DNA of 64,000 nt from UBA964 sp965279665. GTDB lineage: Bacteria; Pseudomonadota; Gammaproteobacteria; Steroidobacterales; Steroidobacteraceae. The notes under the pieces were generated by a model that made no database searches, was not told the origin of the DNA, and saw only the letters and a list, made by a program, of their open reading frames with translations. A program made the position numbers and the translations under genes. Of the stretch, positions 46,003 through 54,574 are shown in pieces. The stretch spans positions 2,480,001 to 2,544,000 of the forward strand of contig OZ257256.1 of NCBI GenBank assembly GCA_965279665.1, written 5' to 3'. How positions within the stretch are numbered: position 1 is the stretch's first letter; every line of letters starts with the position of its first letter.

Positions 46003-46767
46003 TCAGGCTGCGGCTTCGCGCTTCAGGCGCTCCGCTTCCGCCTCGCCGAGATAGGACTTGATCGCGCGACGCGCGACGTACAGCAGCGGAATCAGCGCGA
46101 TGGCCGCCAGCATCTTGTAGATGTAGTTGACGGTGCCGACCGCGAGGAACTGTGACACTGGCCACTTCTGCGGCCCGAGCACGAACGCGATATACAGCAC
46201 GACGAAACTGTCCAGCAGTTGCGAGACCGCAGTGGAGCCGGTGGCGCGCAGCCAGATGCGGCCCTCGCCTGTCAGGTTGCGGATGCGATGGAACACCGTG
46301 ACGTCGACCAGCTGCCCGATCAGGAACGCCACGATCGAGCCGCCGATGGTCCAGAGGCCCTGGCCGAAGATCAGCGCATAGGCACGCTGGATGTCATCGA
46401 CACCGAGGCCGCGGTTGGCATCGACCCAGAAGCCCGCCGGCGCGAGCGCGATCGAAACATAGGCCGCCACGAAGGCGTAGCTGATGAAGCCCACGGCGAT
46501 CCAGGAAATCAGCCGCACGCCGCGCAGGCCGAAGTACTCGTTGATGATATCCGTCATGATGAACACGAACGGCCAGAGCAGCACGCCGGCCGTGAAATTC
46601 AGGTTGCCGGACACACCGAGCAGGCTCCACTCGAACGGCGCGATGCCGATCGTGTTCTCGAGCGAGAAGATCTTCACGCCGACGAACTCGGCGATCAGCG
46701 CGTTGGTCAGGAAGAAGCCCGCCAGGACGATGAACAGGCGGGTGGACTTGGAATCGGTGTTCAGCAT
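46003..46767 (-). CDS. YhhQ-like queuosine precursor transporter
   Basis: A 254-residue membrane protein of the YhhQ/DUF165 family with about six membrane helices (FIVLAGFFLTNALIAEFVGVK, LLWPFVFIMTDIINEYFGLRG, VGTVNYIYKMLAAIALIPLL). YhhQ imports the queuine precursors preQ0/preQ1. The TDIINEYFG and VSQLLDSFVV motifs are typical. It converges on the thioredoxin gene with a 7 bp gap and is divergent from kbl. Confidence 0.88.
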   Translation of the reverse strand: MLNTDSKSTRLFIVLAGFFLTNALIAEFVGVKIFSLENTIGIAPFEWSLLGVSGNLNFTAGVLLWPFVFIMTDIINEYFGLRGVRLISWIAVGFISYAFVAAYVSIALAPAGFWVDANRGLGVDDIQRAYALIFGQGLWTIGGSIVAFLIGQLVDVTVFHRIRNLTGEGRIWLRATGSTAVSQLLDSFVVLYIAFVLGPQKWPVSQFLAVGTVNYIYKMLAAIALIPLLYVARRAIKSYLGEAEAERLKREAAA

Positions 46768-46820
46768 GGGCCGCAGGTCTCGCTATTCGCACCGGACGGC
46801 GGGCGCCACCGGCGCGCCAG

Positions 46821-46826
46821 TATAAT
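46821..46826 (+). promoter_or_regulatory. -10 box of the kbl-tdh operon
   Basis: A perfect TATAAT 29 bp before the kbl GTG. It predicts a transcript starting near 46833 with a leader of about 23 nt containing CGGAG. No good -35 is seen at 16-18 bp upstream, so an activator or an alternative recognition may be needed. Confidence 0.5.
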
Positions 46827-46855
46827 TCGCCCTATCGTCCGATCGGAGCATTCCC

Positions 46856-48043
46856 GTGGATCCAGCCTTCCTTCAGCGGCTCGAGGCCTCGCTGGCCGAG
46901 TTGCACAGCGCCGGGCTGTACAAATCCGAGCGCGTGATCCAGGGCCCGCAGGGCGCCCAGGTTCGCACGGCGTCCGGCAGCGTCATCAATCTCTGCGCCA
47001 ACAACTACCTCGGCCTCGCCAACCACCCTTCGGTACGCGAGGCGGCGCATCGCGCAATCGACCGCTATGGCTTCGGCATGGCCTCCGTACGGTTCATCTG
47101 CGGCACGCAGACACCGCATCGCGAGCTGGAGCAGCGACTGGCCGGTTTTCTCGGCATGGAAGACGTGATCCTCTATTCCTCCTGCTTCGATGCGAACGGC
47201 GGGCTGTTCGAAACGCTGCTCGATGAGCAGGATGCCGTGATCTCGGATGCGCTGAATCACGCCAGCATCATCGACGGCATCCGGCTGTGCAAGGCACAGC
47301 GGCTGCGCTACGCCAACAACGATCTGGCCGAACTGGAGCAACGTCTGAAGGAATCCGCCGGCGCGCGTACCCGCCTGATTGCCACCGACGGCGTGTTCTC
47401 GATGGACGGCACGATCGCGAACCTGGCCGGCATCTGCGATCTCGCGGACCGGTACGACGCGCTCGTGATGGTCGACGATTCCCATGCCACGGGATTCATG
47501 GGTGCGGGCGGCCGCGGCACGCCGGAACACTGCGGGGTCATGGGTCGCATCGACATCCTGACCGGTACGCTCGGCAAGGCGCTCGGCGGCGGCAGCGGTG
47601 GCTACACCGCGGCGAAGCGCAGCGTGGTCGACTGGCTGCGGCAGCGTTCCCGCCCCTATCTGTTCTCCAACAGTCTGCCACCCGTGATCGCGGCCACCAG
47701 CCTGCGCGTGCTGGACCTGATCGAGCACGATCCCGCGCTGCGCGCGAAGGTGCACGACAACGCGCGGCATTTCCGCGCGGGAATGACGAACGCCGGCTTC
47801 AACCTTGCGCCGGGCGAGCACCCGATCATCCCGGTCATGCTCGGCGATGCGGCGCTGGCGCAACGCATGGCCGCGAAGCTGCTCGACGAAGGTGTCTATG
47901 TCATCGGCTTCTCGTATCCCGTCGTGCCGATGGGCAAGGCGCGCATCCGCACGCAGATGTCCTCAGCCCTGAGCACGGCGGATCTCGATCATGCAATCGC
48001 TGCATTTGCGCGCGTGGGCCACGAACTGGGAGTCCTGTCATGA
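46856..48043 (+). CDS. kbl: 2-amino-3-ketobutyrate coenzyme A ligase
   Basis: A 395-residue PLP enzyme cleaving 2-amino-3-ketobutyrate with CoA to glycine and acetyl-CoA. Landmarks: NLCANNYLGLANHPSV, GFGMASVRFICGTQTPHREL-type sequence, DDSHATGFMG, and the PLP lysine K241 in TGTLGKALGGGSGG. GTG start with CGGAG 8 nt upstream. It overlaps tdh by 4 nt, so both steps of threonine breakdown are made together. Confidence 0.97.
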   Translation: MDPAFLQRLEASLAELHSAGLYKSERVIQGPQGAQVRTASGSVINLCANNYLGLANHPSVREAAHRAIDRYGFGMASVRFICGTQTPHRELEQRLAGFLGMEDVILYSSCFDANGGLFETLLDEQDAVISDALNHASIIDGIRLCKAQRLRYANNDLAELEQRLKESAGARTRLIATDGVFSMDGTIANLAGICDLADRYDALVMVDDSHATGFMGAGGRGTPEHCGVMGRIDILTGTLGKALGGGSGGYTAAKRSVVDWLRQRSRPYLFSNSLPPVIAATSLRVLDLIEHDPALRAKVHDNARHFRAGMTNAGFNLAPGEHPIIPVMLGDAALAQRMAAKLLDEGVYVIGFSYPVVPMGKARIRTQMSSALSTADLDHAIAAFARVGHELGVLS

Positions 48044-49071
48044 AGGCACTGATCAAGCAGCACGCGGAACGTGGCATCTGGATGGGCGACCTGCCGGAGC
48101 CGGCCATCGGCCCGAACGACGTACTGATCAGGATCGACAAGACGGCGATCTGCGGCACGGATACGCACATCTTCCTGTGGGATGCCTGGGCACGCCGCAC
48201 GATCAAGGTGCCGATGGCCGTCGGCCACGAGTACTGCGGTCGCATCGTCGACATGGGCAGCGAGGTGCGAGGCTTCAGCGTCGGCGATCGTGTCTCCGGC
48301 GAAGGCCACATCACCTGCGGTCACTGCCGCAACTGCCGCGCGGGACGACGTCACCTCTGCCGCAACACCGTGGGCGTCGGCGTGGATCGGCAAGGCTGCT
48401 TCGCCGAGCTGCTGTCCTTGCCGGCGATCAATGCGTTCAAGCTGTCGGATGCGATCAGCGATGACGTCGCCTCGATCCTCGATCCGTTCGGCAACGCGAC
48501 ACACACCGCCCTCGCCTTCAACATGGTCGGCGAGGACGTGTTGATCACGGGTGCCGGCCCGATCGGCATCATGGCCGTCGCGATTGCGCGCTTCGTCGGT
48601 GCGCGACATGTCGTGATCACGGACGTGAACGACTATCGCCTGCAACTCGCGGCAAAGATGGGAGCGACGCGCGCAGTGAATGTGACGCGCGATTCACTCG
48701 ACCAGACGATGCAGTCGCTCGGCATGCAGGAGGGCTTCGACGTCGGCCTGGAAATGTCCGGCAATCCGGCCGCGCTTCGCGACATGGTGCGCACGATGAA
48801 TCACGGCGGCAACGTCGCACTGCTCGGCATCCCGCCGGACGAGACCGCCATCGACTGGAACCAGGTGATCTTCAAGGGCCTGACGATCCAGGGGATCTAC
48901 GGTCGGGAGATGTTCGAGACCTGGTACAAGATGTCGAGCCTGATCCAGAGCGGACTCGACGTCACGCCGGTGATCACGCATCACTTCGGCATCCGGGATT
49001 ATCTGCAAGGCTTCGAGACCATGGCCTCAGGCCAGTCGGGCAAGGTGATCCTCGACTGGTCCGCGCTGTAA
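48040..49071 (+). CDS. tdh: L-threonine 3-dehydrogenase
   Basis: A 343-residue zinc-dependent medium-chain dehydrogenase oxidising threonine to 2-amino-3-ketobutyrate, the Kbl substrate. Catalytic zinc ligand C38 in AICGTDTH and GHEYCGRIV; the four structural cysteines in CGHCRNCRAGRRHLC; NAD-binding GAGPIGIMAVAIARFVGA; and NHGGNVALLGIP. Length is that of E. coli Tdh (341). Last gene of the operon. Confidence 0.97.
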   Translation: MKALIKQHAERGIWMGDLPEPAIGPNDVLIRIDKTAICGTDTHIFLWDAWARRTIKVPMAVGHEYCGRIVDMGSEVRGFSVGDRVSGEGHITCGHCRNCRAGRRHLCRNTVGVGVDRQGCFAELLSLPAINAFKLSDAISDDVASILDPFGNATHTALAFNMVGEDVLITGAGPIGIMAVAIARFVGARHVVITDVNDYRLQLAAKMGATRAVNVTRDSLDQTMQSLGMQEGFDVGLEMSGNPAALRDMVRTMNHGGNVALLGIPPDETAIDWNQVIFKGLTIQGIYGREMFETWYKMSSLIQSGLDVTPVITHHFGIRDYLQGFETMASGQSGKVILDWSAL

Positions 49072-49096
49072 CGGCGCGGGGTCTGGCCGCGCGGGG

Positions 49097-50455
49097 TCAG
49101 GAAGCCCGGCGCAGTGCCTTGACGGTCAGCTGACGTGCCGGGGCGCGCACGCTCCAGCCGAACCCGCCGCTGCCGGTGGTCAACGAATCACTGGTGCCAC
49201 CGAGCGCAGCGGCCCGATAGCGCATCAGGCGATCCGCGAACTCGAGCTCGGCCTGCGGTACCGTGCGTGCTTCGCCACTGACACAGAGCACGAACTCGTC
49301 GTCTTCGCGCCTCAGGCACAACGCAAGCCGGCGGGCACCCGCCGCCCCGGCCGCAAAATCCACGGCGGACTGCGCGAGTCGCAGCACGTGGTAGGCCTCG
49401 TTGCCGACCAGTCCGCTCACTTCAGGATCGACATCGAGTTGCAGCTCGAGATCGTGATGCGCCCGGGCACGGCGCGACAGATCCTTCAACGCGCTCGACA
49501 GTCCGGACCTCTCGATCAGGAACGGCGACAGTCGCTGCGCGAGATCCACACAGCGCCCGACCGCAGACTGCAGCAGGGACTCCACGCTGCTCAGGCACTG
49601 GCTGGCGTCATGTCCCGCGGCAATATCGGCTCGCGCCGCATTCAGCAGCATCGACGCGCCGGCCAGATCCTGGCCGAGACCTTCATGCAGTGCCGTGCCG
49701 ATTCGCGACTGTTCCTCGAGCGACGCCTGCAGCACCGCCTTCTCCGTGGCGCGCGCAGCGGAGACATCACGGTGCACGGCGATCCACAGCGGCGCCTCGT
49801 CACCGACCACGCAGGTGATGCCGGTTTCGATTTCGAGCAACGTGCCATCCGCGCTCTGCCCGCACCAGTGGCCCGTATGGAATCCCGTCTGCGCGGACTG
49901 GATCAGCATCTGAGATTGCAGCTCACGCTGCAGCGGCTGAGCGGGGTCCGCGAAATTCGCCCACGGAAGGCCCGCGCTGCTGCCACGCGCGCTGCCGAAC
50001 ATCTGGTCGAACGCGGCATTGCACCAGACGATGCGGCCACCGACATCGACGACGGCGACGGCCTCCTGCACCGTCTGCAGGATCAGTGCACACAGGGCGA
50101 GGCGTGACTCGAGCTGCTTGCGCGCGGAGACGTCGACGAGGAATCCGACGGCCCGCTCGGCGCCACCGAGTTCATCGAAGATGCATTGCCCGCGACACTC
50201 GACCCAGACGTGGTGTCCGGCCGAATGACGCAGGCGGAATTCGGACACGACCGTAGCGCCTGTGGGAACCAGCAGCGACCGCTCGATCTGCGCGAGCAGT
50301 GGATCCCGATCATCGGGATGGATCAGAGCCACCCACTGATCGACGCGCAGCAGGTCCTGCGGCGTGTGGCCGAAGATGTCGCCACCGGGCAGCCCGGCGA
50401 AGCGGATCTGTCCCGTCGTCAGGTGCCACTCGAATGCCATGCCCAGCCTGTCCAT
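49097..50455 (-). CDS. PAS-domain kinase-like protein with degenerate ATPase domain
   Basis: A 452-residue soluble protein. PAS/PAC domain 1 at about 5-112 (WVALIHPDDRDPLLAQIE, EFRLRHSAGHHVWVECRG), PAS 2 at about 120-235 (AVAVVDVGGRIVWCNAAFDQMFG), then a HisKA_3-like dimerisation helix with SRIGTALHEGLGQDLAG (H257 in the phosphoacceptor position). The C-terminal ATPase-like region is decayed: where NarX-type kinases have QEALNNALKHA it reads AQSAVDFAAGAAG, and no DxGxG or GxGxG box is present. It may be a pseudokinase or scaffold. No response regulator gene is adjacent. Start ATG at 50455. Confidence 0.75.
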   Translation of the reverse strand: MDRLGMAFEWHLTTGQIRFAGLPGGDIFGHTPQDLLRVDQWVALIHPDDRDPLLAQIERSLLVPTGATVVSEFRLRHSAGHHVWVECRGQCIFDELGGAERAVGFLVDVSARKQLESRLALCALILQTVQEAVAVVDVGGRIVWCNAAFDQMFGSARGSSAGLPWANFADPAQPLQRELQSQMLIQSAQTGFHTGHWCGQSADGTLLEIETGITCVVGDEAPLWIAVHRDVSAARATEKAVLQASLEEQSRIGTALHEGLGQDLAGASMLLNAARADIAAGHDASQCLSSVESLLQSAVGRCVDLAQRLSPFLIERSGLSSALKDLSRRARAHHDLELQLDVDPEVSGLVGNEAYHVLRLAQSAVDFAAGAAGARRLALCLRREDDEFVLCVSGEARTVPQAELEFADRLMRYRAAALGGTSDSLTTGSGGFGWSVRAPARQLTVKALRRAS

Positions 50456-50558
50456 GGCCGGAGATCTTAGGGGCGCCAGATTATGTCCCGGGCGGACTGC
50501 GTCACAGTTTTGCAGCTGTCGGCGGCCAGCGACTGCCGCCCACCCTGCCGGGGCCGCC

Positions 50559-52409
50559 CTACTGGGCGTCGCAGAAGCAGTAGGCGTACAGGTGATTCGG
50601 CGTGTTCATGCGCGCCCAGCGGGCGAGCTCGCGCTCGAGCGGGTCTGCCGCGCGGCCCAGGCGCGCAACACTGCCCAGCGCGCTCGTGTCGTGCCCCAGC
50701 GCATGACCCAGCAGCCGACCCACGTACTTCGCTTCCAGGGACATCGCGAGCTGCTCCGCCCAGGACGGCTCGGACTCGAGATAGTCCAGCGTGTACGCGT
50801 CCTTGGCGAGCTTGGCACGCTTGGCGGCCGCGGCCACCGCGTCATCGAAGGAACCCAGCGAATCGACCAGCCCGATGCGCTTTGCGTCGGCGCCGGACCA
50901 GACGCGTCCCTGGGCAATCGCATCGATCTGCTCGCGGGTCTTGCGCCGGCCTTCCGTCACGCGTCCGAGAAACTCTTCATAGCCGCGCTCGATCGTCGAC
51001 TGCAGCAACTGGGCCGCGACCGGACCGACCGGCCGATCCAGTCGGAACTCGCCCGACAGCGGCGTCGTGCCGACGCCATCGACGCTGACGCCGATCTTGT
51101 CGAGCGTGCGATTGATCGTGGGGAACAGTGCGAAGATGCCGATCGATCCCGTGATCGTCGCCGGGTTCGCCCAGATTTCGTCGGCCGGCGCCGCGATGTA
51201 ATAACCGCCGGACGCGGCCAGATCTCCCATCGAGACCACGATCGGGCGACCCGTGGCCTTGAACGCCTTCAGCTCGCGATAGATCTGCTCGGAGGCAAGT
51301 ACGCTGCCGCCGGGACTGTCGATGCGCAGCACGAGCGCCTTGATCTCGTCGTCGAGCCGCGCGTCGCGGATCAGCGCGGCCGTGCTGGTACCGCCGATCA
51401 CGCCCGGCGGCTGGTCGCCATCGAGGATCTCACCGGACGCGACGATCACGCCGATGCGCGCCTTCGCGTCCGCGTGAAGCTGCTCTTCAGCGCGTTCGAC
51501 GCGCAGGTAATCGGTCAGAGAAATCTCGTTGAACGATCCCGTCGCCTCGTCTTCACCGACGAGTTCCACCACGCGCGCTTCGATGTCGATCGAGGACTTG
51601 ATGCCGGTGATCAGCTTCGCAGCGAGCGCGACCTTGGGTGCATCGCCTTTGGCGGCGCTGACCGTTGATCCGATGCTGCCGACGTAATCCGCAATGGCGG
51701 TCGGCGCGAGACCACGGGCCTTCGTGACGACAGACTGATAGTTACTCCACAGCGCGCCGAGGTACGCGACGCTTTCCTCACGGTCTTCGGCCGACATGTC
51801 CTGACGGACATAGGGCTCAACGGCACTCTTGAAGGCTCCGACGCGATAGACGTTCATGTCCACGCCGAGCTTGTCGAGCGCGGCCTTGTAGTACATGCGA
51901 TAGCGGTCGTAGCCCTCGAGCAGCACGAAGCCGAGCGGATCGACGTAGATCTCGTCGGCGTGCGCGGCGACGAAGTACTGCGCCTGCTGGAATGCGACGC
52001 TGTGCGCGACGACCTTCTTGCCCGACTTGCGGAATTCCTGGATCGCGCTGCCGAGTTCCTGCAGCGTCGGCTGACCGCCGCCCGTCATGCCGTTCAGATC
52101 GAGGACGAGTGCCTGGACCTTGTCGTCCTTGGCCGCCGCACGGATCGCGTCGACCAGATCGTGCAACAAGGTTTCGCTCGGGCCCTCGCCCTGCGCTTCG
52201 GCGATCGCGCGATCGAGCGGATCGCCGGACAACTGCTCGACGATGTCGCCCTCGGGGGCGATCACCAGGGCCGCCTTGGAAGGCAGGCTCGGAATGCTGG
52301 TGCGCAGGGCTCCGAAGATGAAGCCGAAGATCACCAGCAGCAAGATCAGGTGGAGGACCCGACGCAGTCCGTCGAGTCCCCGCCAGATGAAGCCGAGCAG
52401 ACGGCCCAC
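50559..52409 (-). CDS. sppA: signal peptide peptidase SppA, 67 kDa type
   Basis: A 616-residue S49 serine protease anchored by one N-terminal helix (LHLILLLVIFGFIFGAL), degrading cleaved signal peptides. The double-length form is present, with the dyad K194 (YRVGAFKSAVEPY) in the first half and S400 (MGDLAASGGYYIA) in the second; E. coli has K209 and S409. GTG start. It follows rplS by 6 bp and may be the last gene of that operon. Confidence 0.94.
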   Translation of the reverse strand: MGRLLGFIWRGLDGLRRVLHLILLLVIFGFIFGALRTSIPSLPSKAALVIAPEGDIVEQLSGDPLDRAIAEAQGEGPSETLLHDLVDAIRAAAKDDKVQALVLDLNGMTGGGQPTLQELGSAIQEFRKSGKKVVAHSVAFQQAQYFVAAHADEIYVDPLGFVLLEGYDRYRMYYKAALDKLGVDMNVYRVGAFKSAVEPYVRQDMSAEDREESVAYLGALWSNYQSVVTKARGLAPTAIADYVGSIGSTVSAAKGDAPKVALAAKLITGIKSSIDIEARVVELVGEDEATGSFNEISLTDYLRVERAEEQLHADAKARIGVIVASGEILDGDQPPGVIGGTSTAALIRDARLDDEIKALVLRIDSPGGSVLASEQIYRELKAFKATGRPIVVSMGDLAASGGYYIAAPADEIWANPATITGSIGIFALFPTINRTLDKIGVSVDGVGTTPLSGEFRLDRPVGPVAAQLLQSTIERGYEEFLGRVTEGRRKTREQIDAIAQGRVWSGADAKRIGLVDSLGSFDDAVAAAAKRAKLAKDAYTLDYLESEPSWAEQLAMSLEAKYVGRLLGHALGHDTSALGSVARLGRAADPLERELARWARMNTPNHLYAYCFCDAQ

Positions 52410-52415
52410 GTGGTG

Positions 52416-52760
52416 TTAGAGCTTCTCTTCGATGCGCGCGGCCTTGCCGGACAGATCGCGCAGGTAATACAGCTTCGCGCGACGGACGCTGCCGCGGCGC
52501 TTGACCGAGACATCCGCGATCGACGGGCTGTGCGACTGGAACGTGCGCTCGACACCCTCGCCGTGCGAAATCTTGCGCACCGTGAACGAGGAGTTGAAGC
52601 CGCGATTGCTCTTCGCGATCACGATGCCTTCGAAGGCCTGCACGCGCTCGCGATCGCCTTCGACGACCTTCACGCTGACGACGACCGTGTCGCCGGGGTT
52701 GAATTCGGGCAGCTGGCGCGTCGCGCGGCTGTTTTCGATCTCAGCAATCAGATTAGCCAT
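52416..52760 (-). CDS. rplS: 50S ribosomal protein L19
   Basis: A 114-residue ribosomal protein: FNPGDTVVVSVKVVEGDRER, QAFEGIVIAKSNRGFNSSF, ISHGEGVERTFQSHSP and VKRRGSVRRAKLYYLRDL are the family blocks. Start MANLIAEIE at 52760 is conserved and has GGTGGAG upstream; it overlaps the trmD stop by 8 nt. Last of the classical rpsP-rimM-trmD-rplS operon. Confidence 0.97.
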   Translation of the reverse strand: MANLIAEIENSRATRQLPEFNPGDTVVVSVKVVEGDRERVQAFEGIVIAKSNRGFNSSFTVRKISHGEGVERTFQSHSPSIADVSVKRRGSVRRAKLYYLRDLSGKAARIEEKL

Positions 52761-53571
52761 TTTTCTCCACCTCTCGCTCCGCGAGAAACTCCTGCAACAG
52801 CGCGCTGGATTCTGCATCCAGCCCGCCACGATTGTCCGCCTTTCTCAAGTCAGCCAGCCTCAACTCGTCCAGCAGGTCCGGGCGGCGCAGCTGCGTCCGT
52901 CCCAGCGCCTGCTTCAGTCGCCATCGCGCGATCTGCGCATGATGGCCGCCCTGCAGCACTTCGGGCACTTCGCGCCCTTCCCACACCACCGGCCGCGTGT
53001 AGTGCGGCCAGTCCAGCAATCCGCGCGAGAAGGATTCCTCCTCGCTCGAGCGCTCATCGCCCAACACACCGGGCCGCAACCTCGCGACGGCGTCGATCAC
53101 GGCCAGCGCCGCGAACTCGCCACCCGACAGCACGAAATCGCCGAGCGACAGCTCGCGATCGATACGTGCCTCGATGACCCGCTCGTCGAGTCCTTCATAG
53201 CGACCCGCGACGAGCACGAAACCCGGCAGTTCCGCGAGTCCGCGCGCCTGCCGCTGATCGAATCGTACACCCTGCGCCGAGAGGTAGATCCGCGGAACCG
53301 CTTCGGCCCCTCGTCCTGCCGTCTCGACCCGCGTCCTGACCCGACCAGTCGCCGCGTCGATCGCAGCGCTCCAGGGCACCGGCGTCCCGACCATCCCCGG
53401 ACCACCGCCATAGGGCCGATCGTCCACCGTGCGATGCGGGTCCGTGGCATGGGCCCGCGGGTCCTCCGTGCCGACCTCGATCAGGCCGCGCTCCAGCGCC
53501 CTCCCGACGACTCCGAAAGCCAGCGCCCCGCGGATCATCTCCGGGAACAGCGTGACGACTTCGATGTGCAT
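52753..53571 (-). CDS. trmD: tRNA (guanine-37-N1)-methyltransferase
   Basis: A 272-residue SPOUT methyltransferase making m1G37, which prevents +1 frameshifts. Signatures: VVTLFPEMI at the N-terminus, DRPYGGGPGMV, the trefoil-knot SAM site CAGRYEGLDERV-like (VAGRYEGLDERVIE), and DFVLSGGEFAALAVIDAVARLRPGV-type sequence. The C-terminus is slightly longer than in E. coli (255). It lies between rimM and rplS. Confidence 0.97.
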   Translation of the reverse strand: MHIEVVTLFPEMIRGALAFGVVGRALERGLIEVGTEDPRAHATDPHRTVDDRPYGGGPGMVGTPVPWSAAIDAATGRVRTRVETAGRGAEAVPRIYLSAQGVRFDQRQARGLAELPGFVLVAGRYEGLDERVIEARIDRELSLGDFVLSGGEFAALAVIDAVARLRPGVLGDERSSEEESFSRGLLDWPHYTRPVVWEGREVPEVLQGGHHAQIARWRLKQALGRTQLRRPDLLDELRLADLRKADNRGGLDAESSALLQEFLAEREVEKNG

Positions 53572-53584
53572 CAGCCGTCCTGCA

Positions 53585-54082
53585 TCAGAGATCGTCCGGC
53601 CAGTCCACCCGGATCCGCCGCGCCGCGAGATCCACCTTCAGCAGGTGCTCGGGTGATGCCGGCACCCAGTGCTCGCGCTCGCCCCGCACCACCATCACTG
53701 CATTCCCCGCTGCCTCGACGAAATGGTCGACGACACCGAGTTCCACATCCTGTTCGTTCGACACCGCGCAGCCGATCAGGTCTGCCTGGTAGTACTCGCG
53801 TTCTGCGGTCGGTGGCAAACGGGCCCGATCGATTTCGATCACCCACCCCACCCACTGCGCCGCGCTCTCCCGGGAGTCCAGACCTTCGATCTGCACGACC
53901 AGATGATCGCCCTGTCGCCGCCCCTGCAGCACGCGCACCGAGCGCTCTGCTCGCGGAGGGCTGGTCAGCTGCCACTCGGTGAAATCGAGGAGCTGTTCAC
54001 GCGGGTCGCACCAGGACTCGACGTGCAACCAGCCGCTGACACCGAACGGACGCCCGATGCGCCCGATCTCGACTCGGTTCAG
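53585..54082 (-). CDS. rimM: 16S rRNA processing protein RimM, apparent CTG start
   Basis: A 165-residue ribosome maturation factor that binds S19 and assists 30S head assembly. The RimM domain starts VEIGRIGRPFGVSGWLHVES, and the PRC-barrel part contains YYQADLIGCAV and HWVPASPEHLLKVDL. No ATG, GTG or TTG precedes VEIGRIG in frame: a TAG lies six codons upstream. The only near-start codon is CTG at 54082, which overlaps the rpsP stop as CTGA. The first conventional start (TTG, 54028) would delete the conserved GRIGRPFG motif. So either CTG is used with coupling to rpsP, or an ATC codon is. Confidence 0.88.
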   Translation of the reverse strand: MNRVEIGRIGRPFGVSGWLHVESWCDPREQLLDFTEWQLTSPPRAERSVRVLQGRRQGDHLVVQIEGLDSRESAAQWVGWVIEIDRARLPPTAEREYYQADLIGCAVSNEQDVELGVVDHFVEAAGNAVMVVRGEREHWVPASPEHLLKVDLAARRIRVDWPDDL

Positions 54083-54333
54083 GCCGCCGCCTGCTTGCGA
54101 TAGCCGGTGACGAGATTGCGCACGCGGTCAGACTGCTGCGCACCCTTGCCGATCCAGTAGTCGATGCGTGCGAGGTCGAGCTTGAGTCGCTCGGCACCAC
54201 CGCGGGCGACCGGATTGAAAAAGCCCACGTTCTCGAGGCTGAGGCCGCCCTGTCGCTTCCGGCTATCCGTCACCACGACGTGATAGAAGGGCGAATTGGT
54301 CGCACCGCGCCGCGTCAGTCGAATCGTCACCAT
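54079..54333 (-). CDS. rpsP: 30S ribosomal protein S16
   Basis: An 84-residue protein: MVTIRLTRRGATNSPFYHVV, VTDSRKRQGG, LENVGFFNPVA and RIDYWIGKGAQQSDRV are the S16 blocks. Start at 54333 is the conserved MVTIRL; an upstream in-frame ATG would add 11 foreign residues. First gene of the ribosomal operon, behind a promoter at 54405-54433. Confidence 0.97.
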   Translation of the reverse strand: MVTIRLTRRGATNSPFYHVVVTDSRKRQGGLSLENVGFFNPVARGGAERLKLDLARIDYWIGKGAQQSDRVRNLVTGYRKQAAA

Positions 54334-54404
54334 ACTGTTCTGCCGCTCTCTAGCTGAATGGGTCACGCACCCCGTTTGGACAAGGGTGCCGAAAAAGAGG
54401 GCGG

Positions 54405-54433
54405 AGTCTACAGAAATCAGGGACTTGTTGGAA
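54405..54433 (-). promoter_or_regulatory. promoter of the rpsP-rimM-trmD-rplS operon
   Basis: On the minus strand TTCCAA (54428-54433), 17 bp, then TAGACT (54405-54410) preceded by TG. It is followed by a GC-rich discriminator (CCGCCC), as usual for growth-controlled ribosomal promoters. The leader to rpsP is about 65 nt. Confidence 0.5.
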
Positions 54434-54574
54434 GCGCTGCAACGCCCCTATTTGGCCGTCCCAGGACACTGGGTCGGCATGCTCCAGGCACCCGGGGCCG
54501 GGCCGCCTGACGGCTCCCGCCCAGCAGCCTTCCCGCCTGGCCCGGGCCTGCCGTCCTGCCGGGAAAGCCGGCCC

